Source: a virus. From it: 41,527 nucleotides of DNA. A program made the translations under genes and the position numbers. Location of the stretch: positions 1 to 41,527 of IMG/VR virus record IMGVR_UViG_3300028820_000007, one strand, 5' to 3'. Numbering within the stretch: position 1 is the stretch's first letter; each line of letters opens with the position of its first letter. Below are positions 1 to 7,705 of the stretch, one piece after another. The notes below the pieces were generated by a model. It saw nothing but the letters and a program-made list of their open reading frames with translations. It had not been told where the DNA came from and ran no database searches.

Positions 1-1
1 A

Positions 2-943
2 ATTAAAACTGGGGATACGTTAGATGTCAATCTAACTGGTAGTAATACTATAACTACTATTGGAAATTCCCTAACAGTAAGAAGTTCCTCTATTCAACAC
101 CAAGTACTACTCAGCACAGGTATAAGTTCAAGTGAAGCCATCTGGGGAGCTCTACCACTTAATCAAGCTAATGCTGTAAGCGGAATTCTACCTATTGCTA
201 ATGGAGGTACAGGAGCTAATACAAAAACAACAGCTTTTGATACTTTAGCTCCTACCTCAATAGCTGGAGAAATGATTTGGTTTAATGGAACAACTAATAG
301 TATTGTTCCTCCAAATATGACTTCGACTATACAATTTTTGAGTCAAGCCTCTTCAGGACAACCTACTTGGACTAAACTTACTACGTCATTAATTACTTCT
401 ACCCATAGACCAGTTAACTATACACCTACTGGGACAAGTCTAACAGATCATATAGCTGCTATAGACACTGCTATAGGCAGGGTTTCGTTAACAGGTAACC
501 CAGGTACTATAGTATCTGAAATTAATACAAATATAAATATAGCTTTGGTTACACATACTTTTCAGACTCGAAATCTGATTGTAACAGTGATGCGTACTGA
601 TAACTTTCAGATTGTATATCCAGAGGTCGTATATACTAGTTTAGATAAAATTCAAATTATCTTCAGTGAACCACCTCCACCAGGTTTATACCGCGTTATT
701 GTACAAGATGCGGCAAAACTTAATTTAAGGAGGTTCTTTTCTGATATAAATGATACTGTAAATACAAGTATAGTTATAAATCATGACTTAGGTACGAGAG
801 ATATAGCTATAGACGTATTTCAAAAAGTACCGGTATATAAGAGGGTATTTGTAGAAGCAGCAGCAACTACAGTAAATTCTATAACGCTCACATTTAGTAG
901 ACCACCTGGAAATAATATCTACAGAGTGATGGTGACAGGATAA
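2..943 (+). CDS. Tail fibre protein, C-terminal part (5' end outside window)
   Basis: The frame is open from base 2, so the start codon lies upstream of the window; 313 residues are visible. Near visible residue 70 there is a fibre signature, GILPIANGGTGAN, which is common in phage tail fibres just before distal domains. The last 130 residues hold two copies of a beta domain: each has an opening strand (VTHTFQTRNLIVTVM, and VINHDLGTRDIAIDVF) and ends with a strand like YRVIVQD or YRVMVTG. This tandem HxLGTRD...YRVxVTG layout is typical of distal fibre or adhesin domains. An ATG at 272 is internal to the same continuous protein and is unlikely to be the true start. The next gene begins one base after the stop. 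Role as a host-recognition fibre is inferred from these repeats. Confidence 0.75.
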   Translation: MKTGDTLDVNLTGSNTITTIGNSLTVRSSSIQHQVLLSTGISSSEAIWGALPLNQANAVSGILPIANGGTGANTKTTAFDTLAPTSIAGEMIWFNGTTNSIVPPNMTSTIQFLSQASSGQPTWTKLTTSLITSTHRPVNYTPTGTSLTDHIAAIDTAIGRVSLTGNPGTIVSEINTNINIALVTHTFQTRNLIVTVMRTDNFQIVYPEVVYTSLDKIQIIFSEPPPPGLYRVIVQDAAKLNLRRFFSDINDTVNTSIVINHDLGTRDIAIDVFQKVPVYKRVFVEAAATTVNSITLTFSRPPGNNIYRVMVTG

Positions 944-944
944 T

Positions 945-2084
945 ATGCCAATACCTTTTCTAAACACTGCTAGTTTTACTGGAATTCAACTAACTTCCAA
1001 TCCTGTTGTAGGGCATGTACTTACTTGTATTGATACAAACGGTACCGCAGCATGGTCACCTGTATCTGCAAGTTTTACGAGTTTATCATTAGACTTAGAC
1101 GTAAATGGTAGAAAGATTATTTCATCTAATAATAGTAATATTGAGTTTGCTCCTCATGGTGTAGGTCAAATCTTATTGACAGGACAAACGGTTTTAGGTG
1201 GTAACTTAGATACTAACGGTTTTTTAATCACAAGTAATAATAACAGTAATATAAATATTGACCCTCATGGTACAGGCAAAATCTTACTGAGCGCATTAGT
1301 TGAATTAGGCGGAGATATAGATTTACGAACTCATAAAATAATTACAACAGGTTCAAACCCAATTACACTTGAGCCTGCTAACAACCAAAACATAGTATTA
1401 AATCCAAGTGGAACAGGAAAAGTAATCCTAGATTCAGATACTGTACTAGGGGGCAATTTAGACTTAGCTACAAATAAAATTGTTACTACAGATAATAATA
1501 ATGATATTGAATTAGATCCTCATGGTACAGGCAAAATAGTACTCAGTGCTAATGTAAAACTTGGCGGAAATTTAGATACAAATGGTTTTGATATAGTATC
1601 TAGTTCAAACCAAAACATAACACTCACACCTAATGGATCCGGTTTAATTAATCTAAACGGACCAATAATTTTAGGTGGTGATATTAATGTTGATGGTAAG
1701 AAGATACTTTCAACACAAAACGGAGATATCGAGATTGAACCACATGGGTCTGGCTTAATTAGGCTTAGTGGTAATGTAAGTATACAGAATGGCTTCAATA
1801 TATTCTTAGGTACGACAACGGGTACAAGAATTGGTACTTCAACTGATCAGCGCTTAGCATTTTACAATGCTACACCTATACCCCAACCAGCTAGTGCTGA
1901 GCAAAAAGCACTTGTAAATAATACTAATGGTGATACTAGTGCACTTGTATTAGAACAAGTAAACGAAACCTGGACTGGAGATGAATCAGGAAAAATAAAC
2001 AACAACTTCGCAAGAATAGCTGTTTTACTTAACAGACTTCGTCAAGACTTAGTCAGCTTAGGTTTAATTAAAGGTGACGCGTAG
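945..2084 (+). CDS. Repeat-built tail fibre protein
   Basis: This 379-residue protein is dominated by six tandem units of about 37 residues (about residues 50-278). Each has the pattern LGG-N/D-hydrophobic-D...KI(I/V)...N-I-x-hydrophobic-x-PHGTGKI-hydrophobic-L, alternating short beta strands with Gly/Asn turns. Such repeats are expected to form a long trimeric beta shaft. The tail of the protein has GTRIGTSTDQRLAFYNATP, resembling the GTKIG...KLGFFGATP segment seen near the ends of many phage fibres, and a short C-terminal helix. Its ATG follows the upstream fibre stop by one base, so the two are probably cotranscribed. Host-binding function is inferred; the repeats are read directly. Confidence 0.72.
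   Translation: MPIPFLNTASFTGIQLTSNPVVGHVLTCIDTNGTAAWSPVSASFTSLSLDLDVNGRKIISSNNSNIEFAPHGVGQILLTGQTVLGGNLDTNGFLITSNNNSNINIDPHGTGKILLSALVELGGDIDLRTHKIITTGSNPITLEPANNQNIVLNPSGTGKVILDSDTVLGGNLDLATNKIVTTDNNNDIELDPHGTGKIVLSANVKLGGNLDTNGFDIVSSSNQNITLTPNGSGLINLNGPIILGGDINVDGKKILSTQNGDIEIEPHGSGLIRLSGNVSIQNGFNIFLGTTTGTRIGTSTDQRLAFYNATPIPQPASAEQKALVNNTNGDTSALVLEQVNETWTGDESGKINNNFARIAVLLNRLRQDLVSLGLIKGDA
1092..1780 (+). repeat. Six tandem ~111-bp protein-coding repeats
   Basis: Six in-frame units of about 37 codons (one is about 47) lie inside the fibre gene. They share LGG, NLD or DID, and PHGTG or close variants. The DNA of the units has drifted while the residue pattern is kept, so this is an old, protein-selected repeat rather than a recent duplication. 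Confidence 0.75.
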
Positions 2085-2094
2085 AGATTGTTTT

Positions 2095-3945
2095 ATGAGT
2101 GATGAATTTGATATAGACTTACTACATCAAGCTCTATCTTTAAGTGAAAGCGAGTTTGATTTATTTCTTGAAGATTGGTATAACTCACTTTCGAAAAATC
2201 AAGAGTTATCTAAATCTGTTTACCTAAAAATGGGTAAGCATAGAGATCCAAATGGAGGATTAACTAAAGAAGGCATCGAATACTATAACAGGAAAACTGG
2301 TTCTAATCTTAAACCAGGAGTTAATTGGAAACCTAGAACAGCTGAGGACTTTAGAAGAAAAGGCAGTTTTCTAGTTAGGTTTTACACAAACCCTGTCGGT
2401 CCTTTGGTAGATGAAAAAGGACAGTTAACAAGGTTAGCTAAGGCAGCCCGGGCGTGGGGTGAGCATGCTCCCACTACACGAGCTGCAGCAGCTAAACTAG
2501 CAGCAAAGGGTAGAAGCCTACTAGAAAAAGCTAAACGAATGAAGGAGAGTAGAAAGAGAGTAAAGGCTAGTCTTAACTCTCTTTATGAACAGTACTCTAT
2601 TCCTTCTAAAAACCCCGATGATTATTTAGTAGTTGAGGATAGAGATAAAGTATCTACTTACCATTTACAAGTAAAAGAAAATGGTGTTCCCAATCCACGT
2701 TTAATGGGAGCTGCTTGGCGTGCTCTATATCATCCATCAGGACACCGAGGTAACCCATATAAGGGTCCACAAAAAGATAAAGCTAAACGTAAATTAAGGG
2801 CATTATATAAATCTCTAGGAAGAGAGATGCCTAGAGTACAGAGACATAGTCTTTTTAGTTCTGATGGTGTAGAGACTAAAGAAACTAATCAGGAGTTAAG
2901 CAAATCACTTAGATTAAGGAACTTTATTTATAACCTTGTAGAAAAACCTATAAAAAGGGGAATGGCAATACGAAATCCAGTTATACGAAAGTTAACTTCA
3001 AATGAACATGTCGATTCTAATTTAGATGGTTTTGATGCAAATACTTTAGATTATCGAGAGTCTTGCTCTGATCTTGATGTGGATTTAAATGAATTACTTC
3101 CAGAACTGGAGAATAAATTATCTCAACTAACAAACTCAGATAAATACTCAAACTGTTCTAAAGAAACGTTAAAGTTAGCTTTGAGTATATCGAAAGATAT
3201 TATTCTTAGTCTATTAGGATTGAATTTATCTGAGTCTACTTTTACTGAAGAATTAGATGAAGCTGAGTATTATCTATCAGACTCAGAGTTAGGTGAAAAC
3301 AGACTATCTGTACTTAATACAGAATCATATAGTTTAGAAGAAGTTGATCTTCCAGATGGATTTGTATTTTTAACTACTGTTGATAGGGACTTCATTCTAA
3401 GGAAATACACTTTCAATGATTACAGCCAGGCTATTTCGTTTGTAAACGACATTTACAATAAAGCAGAAGATGTTGGACACCATCCTATTGAATTGTTAAC
3501 TATATACAATTCTCCAGTAACAGAAGTCTATGTAAAGCTAAGTACAAATGATGAAAAAATTGGCGATGCCACTGTTGAGTTTAATACCGTTACTCTAAAA
3601 GATATTAGCTTAGCTAACTATTGTAATAGTATATACAACACTCACTATAAGAGTGGTCTATCTAATAGCGGAAATGAAGAATTATCAAATAACGATGATG
3701 TAGAACTTACTAACTACTACATAGATCAGTTAAACATGGCTTTAAATGATTTAAAGCTTAGCAAAGAAATAGATCTTGATGATTACGAAAGCTATTCTGA
3801 GAGTATATTTCTAGACAGAGACAAGCACCAACAAGCTAAGGCAGAAGCTAAACTCAAATTCAGAGTTTACCCCAGCGTATATGCAAATATGTGGATGGTT
3901 AAGCGTTACAAAGAACTCGGGGGTAGATTTGCAAAACGGGATTGA
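2095..3945 (+). CDS. Multidomain head-region protein with a pterin dehydratase-like domain
   Basis: I place the start at ATG 2095 (616 aa). A frame-compatible ATG at 2074 would overlap the previous gene and add seven unlikely residues. Domains in order: residues 46-100, GGLTKEGIEYYNRKTGSNL and RRKGSF, resembling small DUF6321-type domains of large DNA viruses; 173-245, a segment around HLQV, LMGAAWRAL, HRGNPYKGP and LRALYKSLG of a type I associate with phage head-maturation proteins; 420-518, a domain aligning with pterin-4a-carbinolamine dehydratase (AEDVGHHP, YN, LST, DISLA); 583-612, KFRVYPSVYANMWMVKRYK, another small domain seen in viral proteins. Linkers are acidic and rich in Leu-Ser. 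Position just upstream of the protease/scaffold and capsid genes suggests a head-assembly or internal capsid protein. Domain calls are from motif recall; enzymatic activity is uncertain because one active-site His is Asn. Confidence 0.7.
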   Translation: MSDEFDIDLLHQALSLSESEFDLFLEDWYNSLSKNQELSKSVYLKMGKHRDPNGGLTKEGIEYYNRKTGSNLKPGVNWKPRTAEDFRRKGSFLVRFYTNPVGPLVDEKGQLTRLAKAARAWGEHAPTTRAAAAKLAAKGRSLLEKAKRMKESRKRVKASLNSLYEQYSIPSKNPDDYLVVEDRDKVSTYHLQVKENGVPNPRLMGAAWRALYHPSGHRGNPYKGPQKDKAKRKLRALYKSLGREMPRVQRHSLFSSDGVETKETNQELSKSLRLRNFIYNLVEKPIKRGMAIRNPVIRKLTSNEHVDSNLDGFDANTLDYRESCSDLDVDLNELLPELENKLSQLTNSDKYSNCSKETLKLALSISKDIILSLLGLNLSESTFTEELDEAEYYLSDSELGENRLSVLNTESYSLEEVDLPDGFVFLTTVDRDFILRKYTFNDYSQAISFVNDIYNKAEDVGHHPIELLTIYNSPVTEVYVKLSTNDEKIGDATVEFNTVTLKDISLANYCNSIYNTHYKSGLSNSGNEELSNNDDVELTNYYIDQLNMALNDLKLSKEIDLDDYESYSESIFLDRDKHQQAKAEAKLKFRVYPSVYANMWMVKRYKELGGRFAKRD

Positions 3946-3972
3946 TATAGCTTAGTTTTAACACTTTTATTA

Positions 3973-4002
3973 GGACTACAATCACTGTGAGTGGTGTAGT
4001 CT
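3973..4002 (+). terminator. Stem-loop just upstream of protease/scaffold gene
   Basis: GACTACA (3974-3980) pairs with TGTAGTC (3995-4001), and TCAC pairs with GTGG (with one G.U) around a TGTGA loop, leaving one bulged A. A short U-rich stretch (TATTTTCAT) follows and runs directly into the ATG at 4012. It may be a weak terminator or attenuator, or an RNA end or processing structure that covers the ribosome-binding region, since no clear Shine-Dalgarno is seen there. Confidence 0.5.
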
Positions 4003-4011
4003 ATTTTCATA

Positions 4012-6399
4012 ATGGAAAAGTACTTCTATATTTCACCTGAATTATACGAGCAGCTTTTGTCTGCACGTCTGTTAGATATATTAGACGAATCCAATTTAGA
4101 TGAACAATTACTAAGTGTATCACCAGAAGTCTGTAAGCAGCCTGGCGGACCAAAAGGCTTTTCTGCAATAGCTTCATGCAAAGCACAAGGTCTAATTCCT
4201 AGAGCAGATGGAAGAATTTATAAGTCAAAAGAGAAGCTATCAAATGACTGTAGTGAATTAGAGCTTGTAGTAAAACAACTATCCGAGAAGTATAGTTTAC
4301 ACCCAGGTGGATTGAAGAAGTGGTTTGAGGAGCAGACTCCTCCAGAAGCGATCAGAAAAAGAATAGAGGAAAAGACTGGTGAAAGTTTTCCTGGAGGTTG
4401 GGTACGTGTATCTGCAGAAACTGGTGAGATAATAGGTCCTTGCGGTAGAAAAAGTAGTAAAGATAATAGTTCCTATCCAAAGTGTATGAGTTACGAAAAG
4501 TGGAAAAGCTTATCAAAGCAAGAAAGAATTAACGCTGCAAGAAGAAAACAAGCAGAAGGTGTACCTGCATATGGTAAAGGCAATAAACCTAAGTTAGTTA
4601 AAACAGAGCTTTCAAACACAGTTAACTACGCAGATAGAACTATAACAACTCCAGTCAATAAACCTAAGGAATGGGATGGTCTAGCTTTATATGTTGAATA
4701 CTCACCTGGAGAACAAAGGATAGATTCAACAGGTGTAACTACCTTTTTAGATTTTTATGGTTACTTTGAAGACTCAAACAACTTAGATTCAGAAGAACTA
4801 GATTTTTATTATTACTCAGGTAATCCAGTTTCTAATAAAGTCTTTATTGTAGAGAAACAAACAGAAACAGGTGGATTAGATGAGCTCAAGGTTATGCTAG
4901 GCTACCCTTCACAATTGGATGCAATGAAGGCTTACCTAGCTCATAATCCACCTGAATCTTTTAAATCTATTTACGAAATATCTTCTTCGGCTTTGCATTC
5001 TTTTATAAAAGCTTCTAAGGAATTTAAGTTATCTAATAGTCTTCTATTAGATAAAGTAATTGAGACTAATAGTTCCGACATAGATATATATCCTATTAAG
5101 TTTGTAGCTTATAGGTCCGAAAGTTTTAGTAACACGCCACGACCAATGCTCAAAATTCCTGTTGCAAAGCTTGGTTCTTGGGTACATACAGTCTATAAAA
5201 AAGTTGAGTTCACTCAACGTGATTTTGATGACATGATACGGAATTTTAAAAATGATGTTCTCGGATTTCCACCTTATTGTAGGTATGGACACTCAAAGTA
5301 TCCAAATAGTGTAGATGCAGAACCTTCTGTAGGTGAAGTTAAAGATTTAGTACAGGAGGGTGACATACTCTATTCCATAGTTGAACCAAATAATGACGAG
5401 ACAGTAGAGGAGATAAGATCTAAGAAATATAGGTTTAGTAGTCCTGAAGTAACTAGAAATTTTATTGATAAAAATACAGGTAAAAATCTAGGTACAGTTT
5501 TAACTGCAATTTCACTTACAAATGCACCTTTTCTCCCTAACCTTCCTGACAATCAAGTATTAAGCATCAACTGCCCAGATTCAAAAGATTTTTTTATATT
5601 AAATCTTAGTACATGCGAACATATCTCTGGTGTTGAAGTAGCTAAATGCACTTCACCTGAGTCTATAAGTATGTCATCTAGTAGATTGTATATGGAAAAT
5701 AAAATGAATGTCACACTTAGTGAAGGAGCAGTTAGCGAAGCTTCCCAGGAAGAATTGGCCATGAATGCTCCTATGAAAGAGCTCATGAAATCTCCTGCAA
5801 AAGAAGTTATGAAGTCTCAACCTGAAATGGAAGAGATGGATGCAGAACAGAAGAAGCAGGAGATGTCCAAAAAAGAAAAAATGTCTAGTAAAGATACTAA
5901 GGAGAAAATGAGTCAGTCTGTTGATACTCCAGTATCTGTATCTACAGAGCAGCTGCTGAGTCAGATTCAAGCTCTTTCTAAACAAATGGAAGAGCTATCG
6001 AATGCTTATCAAGCAAGACTTAAGGAAGCTGATGAACGACTAAACCAAGCTTTATCTATTAATGCACAGCTTGAAGCTCGTCTAAGAGAGACTGAAGCAA
6101 GAACTGAGTATTTAACTTCTCAAGCTTATGCAGCTGAACTTAGCAATCGTAAAGCTGAGTATATTCGTAAAGGTATTCCGCCTTTTATTGTTAATAAAGT
6201 ATTTGACATAATCCAGTCTAATCCCTCTCAACAAATTAGATTGTCTAACGGTGAGCAAGTTACTTTGCAGTCCCAGCTAGAGGAACTTCTTTCCCAGTTT
6301 CCTCCTGAGTTTAGAATAAGCTTCCAGCAGTTCTCCAGCACTGCTACACCTGCTCAAAAAGCAGAAAATCCCTATAGAAAAGCTGGAATTATCAAGTAA
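4012..6399 (+). CDS. Prohead protease (Mu gpI-like) fused to pyrophosphatase-like domain and scaffold
   Basis: This 795-aa polypeptide combines several parts. Residues 38-75 and 96-195 hold short Cys-containing segments (CKQPGGPKGFSAIASC; GGWVRVSAETGEIIGPCGR; YPKC) like DUF5872-type modules. Residues 207-335 match phage inorganic-pyrophosphatase-like domains: VEYSPGEQR, YGYF, DSEELD, FIVEKQ, DELKVMLG. Residues 378-515 match the Mu gpI-type protease: FTQRDFDDMIRNFK, GH at 426-427, GEVKDL, YRFSSPE at 473-479, then LTNAPFLPNLP. Residues 570-635 are Met/Lys/Glu rich, and 640-715 form a predicted coiled coil typical of a scaffold. The capsid gene follows directly, fitting a protease-scaffold role in prohead assembly and maturation. 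Extra N-terminal domains make it much longer than Mu gpI (361 aa). The pyrophosphatase metal motif is altered (DxD to DxE), so activity is doubtful. Confidence 0.83.
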   Translation: MEKYFYISPELYEQLLSARLLDILDESNLDEQLLSVSPEVCKQPGGPKGFSAIASCKAQGLIPRADGRIYKSKEKLSNDCSELELVVKQLSEKYSLHPGGLKKWFEEQTPPEAIRKRIEEKTGESFPGGWVRVSAETGEIIGPCGRKSSKDNSSYPKCMSYEKWKSLSKQERINAARRKQAEGVPAYGKGNKPKLVKTELSNTVNYADRTITTPVNKPKEWDGLALYVEYSPGEQRIDSTGVTTFLDFYGYFEDSNNLDSEELDFYYYSGNPVSNKVFIVEKQTETGGLDELKVMLGYPSQLDAMKAYLAHNPPESFKSIYEISSSALHSFIKASKEFKLSNSLLLDKVIETNSSDIDIYPIKFVAYRSESFSNTPRPMLKIPVAKLGSWVHTVYKKVEFTQRDFDDMIRNFKNDVLGFPPYCRYGHSKYPNSVDAEPSVGEVKDLVQEGDILYSIVEPNNDETVEEIRSKKYRFSSPEVTRNFIDKNTGKNLGTVLTAISLTNAPFLPNLPDNQVLSINCPDSKDFFILNLSTCEHISGVEVAKCTSPESISMSSSRLYMENKMNVTLSEGAVSEASQEELAMNAPMKELMKSPAKEVMKSQPEMEEMDAEQKKQEMSKKEKMSSKDTKEKMSQSVDTPVSVSTEQLLSQIQALSKQMEELSNAYQARLKEADERLNQALSINAQLEARLRETEARTEYLTSQAYAAELSNRKAEYIRKGIPPFIVNKVFDIIQSNPSQQIRLSNGEQVTLQSQLEELLSQFPPEFRISFQQFSSTATPAQKAENPYRKAGIIK

Positions 6400-6411
6400 G
6401 GTAAACCATCT

Positions 6412-6416
6412 AGGAG
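6412..6416 (+). promoter_or_regulatory. Strong ribosome-binding site of capsid gene
   Basis: AGGAG lies 11 bases before the ATG at 6428. It is one of the clearest Shine-Dalgarno sequences in the window, where most genes have weak ones. This fits high translation of the capsid protein. Confidence 0.65.
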
Positions 6417-6427
6417 ACATAAAATAA

Positions 6428-7636
6428 ATGCTTGCCCCTACTGCTTTAAACACCCCATATCAAGATGGTGTACCTATTCTCGGCTTAGGTTATACAGAGC
6501 TTCTAGAGGTTGCCGAGTATTTCGCGCAACTAGAAGATCAAAATAATGGGGATCCACTTGCCGAGTTCTTTCCTGATGAAAATATAACAGCTTTTAAAGT
6601 AAAAATCCAGCGTCGTAAAACTGGTGTAGGTATTACTCCGCTGGTTAACTTCGGACAACCTGACGTGTTCGTTCCGGATGATAGCTATGACGAGAAAGAA
6701 GTCACTCCCTTCCCTATTCGGGAGTCTGCACTAATTTCTCAGGTGACTATCAACCATCTACGCAAGTTTGGCACTTACAACGAAACCGGAGCAGGTTTAG
6801 AAGAAGTTGCTCGAGTAATGCAGCGCTTAGTAGAAAGGCGTAACAACTTTATTAGAGTTGTTCGTGCTAAGCAAATGCTGGGTGGGATCTCTTATGTAGA
6901 TCCCCGTACTAAAGTTGGCATTTCTCTATCGGCTAACTTCCACCCTGCTAACCTAGTTACATTAACTACTAACGATTTCTTTACGAACAAAGCTTCTGAT
7001 CCAATTCAAATCTTGCTTAGACATAAGTATGAATTACATACGCTAGGTAAAGCTGAACCTACGCATATCATTATGTCTAAGCATATGCGTTTCATTCTAG
7101 AGAACCACCCAGCTGTAAGAGCCAACATGGGCTTTTACTTACCTGCTCCACTAACCGCTGGTACCAACGCTCCTCAAGGTTTTGTGGGTGCTAGCCTAGC
7201 AGCCTATCAAGGCTATGCAACTATGGAGGGTGGTAAGCTTACTTCCATTGCTGGTCTAAAAGTAGTAGTTGTAGATACTCTGTATGAAGACCCAGCTAAT
7301 GGATTTAAAGTAACAGAGGTTTGGCCTCCTCACAAAGTAGCAATTGTTGCCAAGCAACGTGGTTCAGCCATTGTTGGGCGTACAACCCACACTCTTGGTG
7401 AGAACCCTGATATGAAGCCTGGTATGTACGTTCGTGTCTCTACACGCGATTTAGAGCCTCCTCAGGCACCTGGTGGTAGATTAATGCAGTTAGGCGACAA
7501 CCTAATTCCGCACTTTATCTACCCTGATTGGGTTCGATTAATTGATGTGTCTACTGAGGCTGAAGTCAAGAAAGTTGTAAACACCGGACTAGTAACTCTA
7601 ACGGTACCTAGCTTCGATCACACTCAAGTCCAGTAG
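6428..7636 (+). CDS. Major capsid protein (gpE-like HK97 fold)
   Basis: The 402-aa product has the features of the major capsid protein E family. An N-terminal segment leads to FFPDENITAFKVKIQRRKTG; a conserved P-loop-like stretch follows (VNFGQPDVFVPDD, then EVTPFPIRESALIS); a long helix (EEVARVMQRLVERRNNFIRVVRAKQML) forms the spine; and a C-terminal beta region contains VTEVWPPHKVAIVAKQRGSA. The gene sits directly after the protease/scaffold gene, the classic capsid order. Codons here include more C/G-ending forms (AAC, TTC, CGT) than in neighbours, as expected of a highly expressed gene. It is followed by a GC-rich hairpin. No obvious N-terminal cleavage site was recognised. Family call rests on pattern recall and gene order. 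Confidence 0.85.
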   Translation: MLAPTALNTPYQDGVPILGLGYTELLEVAEYFAQLEDQNNGDPLAEFFPDENITAFKVKIQRRKTGVGITPLVNFGQPDVFVPDDSYDEKEVTPFPIRESALISQVTINHLRKFGTYNETGAGLEEVARVMQRLVERRNNFIRVVRAKQMLGGISYVDPRTKVGISLSANFHPANLVTLTTNDFFTNKASDPIQILLRHKYELHTLGKAEPTHIIMSKHMRFILENHPAVRANMGFYLPAPLTAGTNAPQGFVGASLAAYQGYATMEGGKLTSIAGLKVVVVDTLYEDPANGFKVTEVWPPHKVAIVAKQRGSAIVGRTTHTLGENPDMKPGMYVRVSTRDLEPPQAPGGRLMQLGDNLIPHFIYPDWVRLIDVSTEAEVKKVVNTGLVTLTVPSFDHTQVQ

Positions 7637-7649
7637 TTAGCTGAATAAG

Positions 7650-7674
7650 ACAGGGGGTATTCAATACCCCCTGT
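7650..7674 (+). terminator. GC-rich hairpin after capsid gene
   Basis: ACAGGGGGTAT (7650-7660) and ATACCCCCTGT (7664-7674) form a perfect 11-bp stem with a TCA loop. No U-tract follows (AAACCC), so it may act as an mRNA 3'-end stabiliser or processing stop rather than a classical intrinsic terminator. Confidence 0.6.
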
Positions 7675-7705
7675 AAACCCTCAAACAATTGGAGAAATAT
7701 AAACT

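Noticed and set aside
272-274. ATG 272 as the start of the first fibre gene
   Set aside because: The same frame is open to base 2 and contains the GILPIANGGTGAN fibre motif upstream, so 272 is internal.
5674-5985. Antisense ORF with a Phe/Leu/His-rich product opposite the protease/scaffold gene
   Set aside because: It is the complement of the Glu/Lys/Met-rich scaffold linker, which automatically gives Phe/Leu/His-rich antisense translation.
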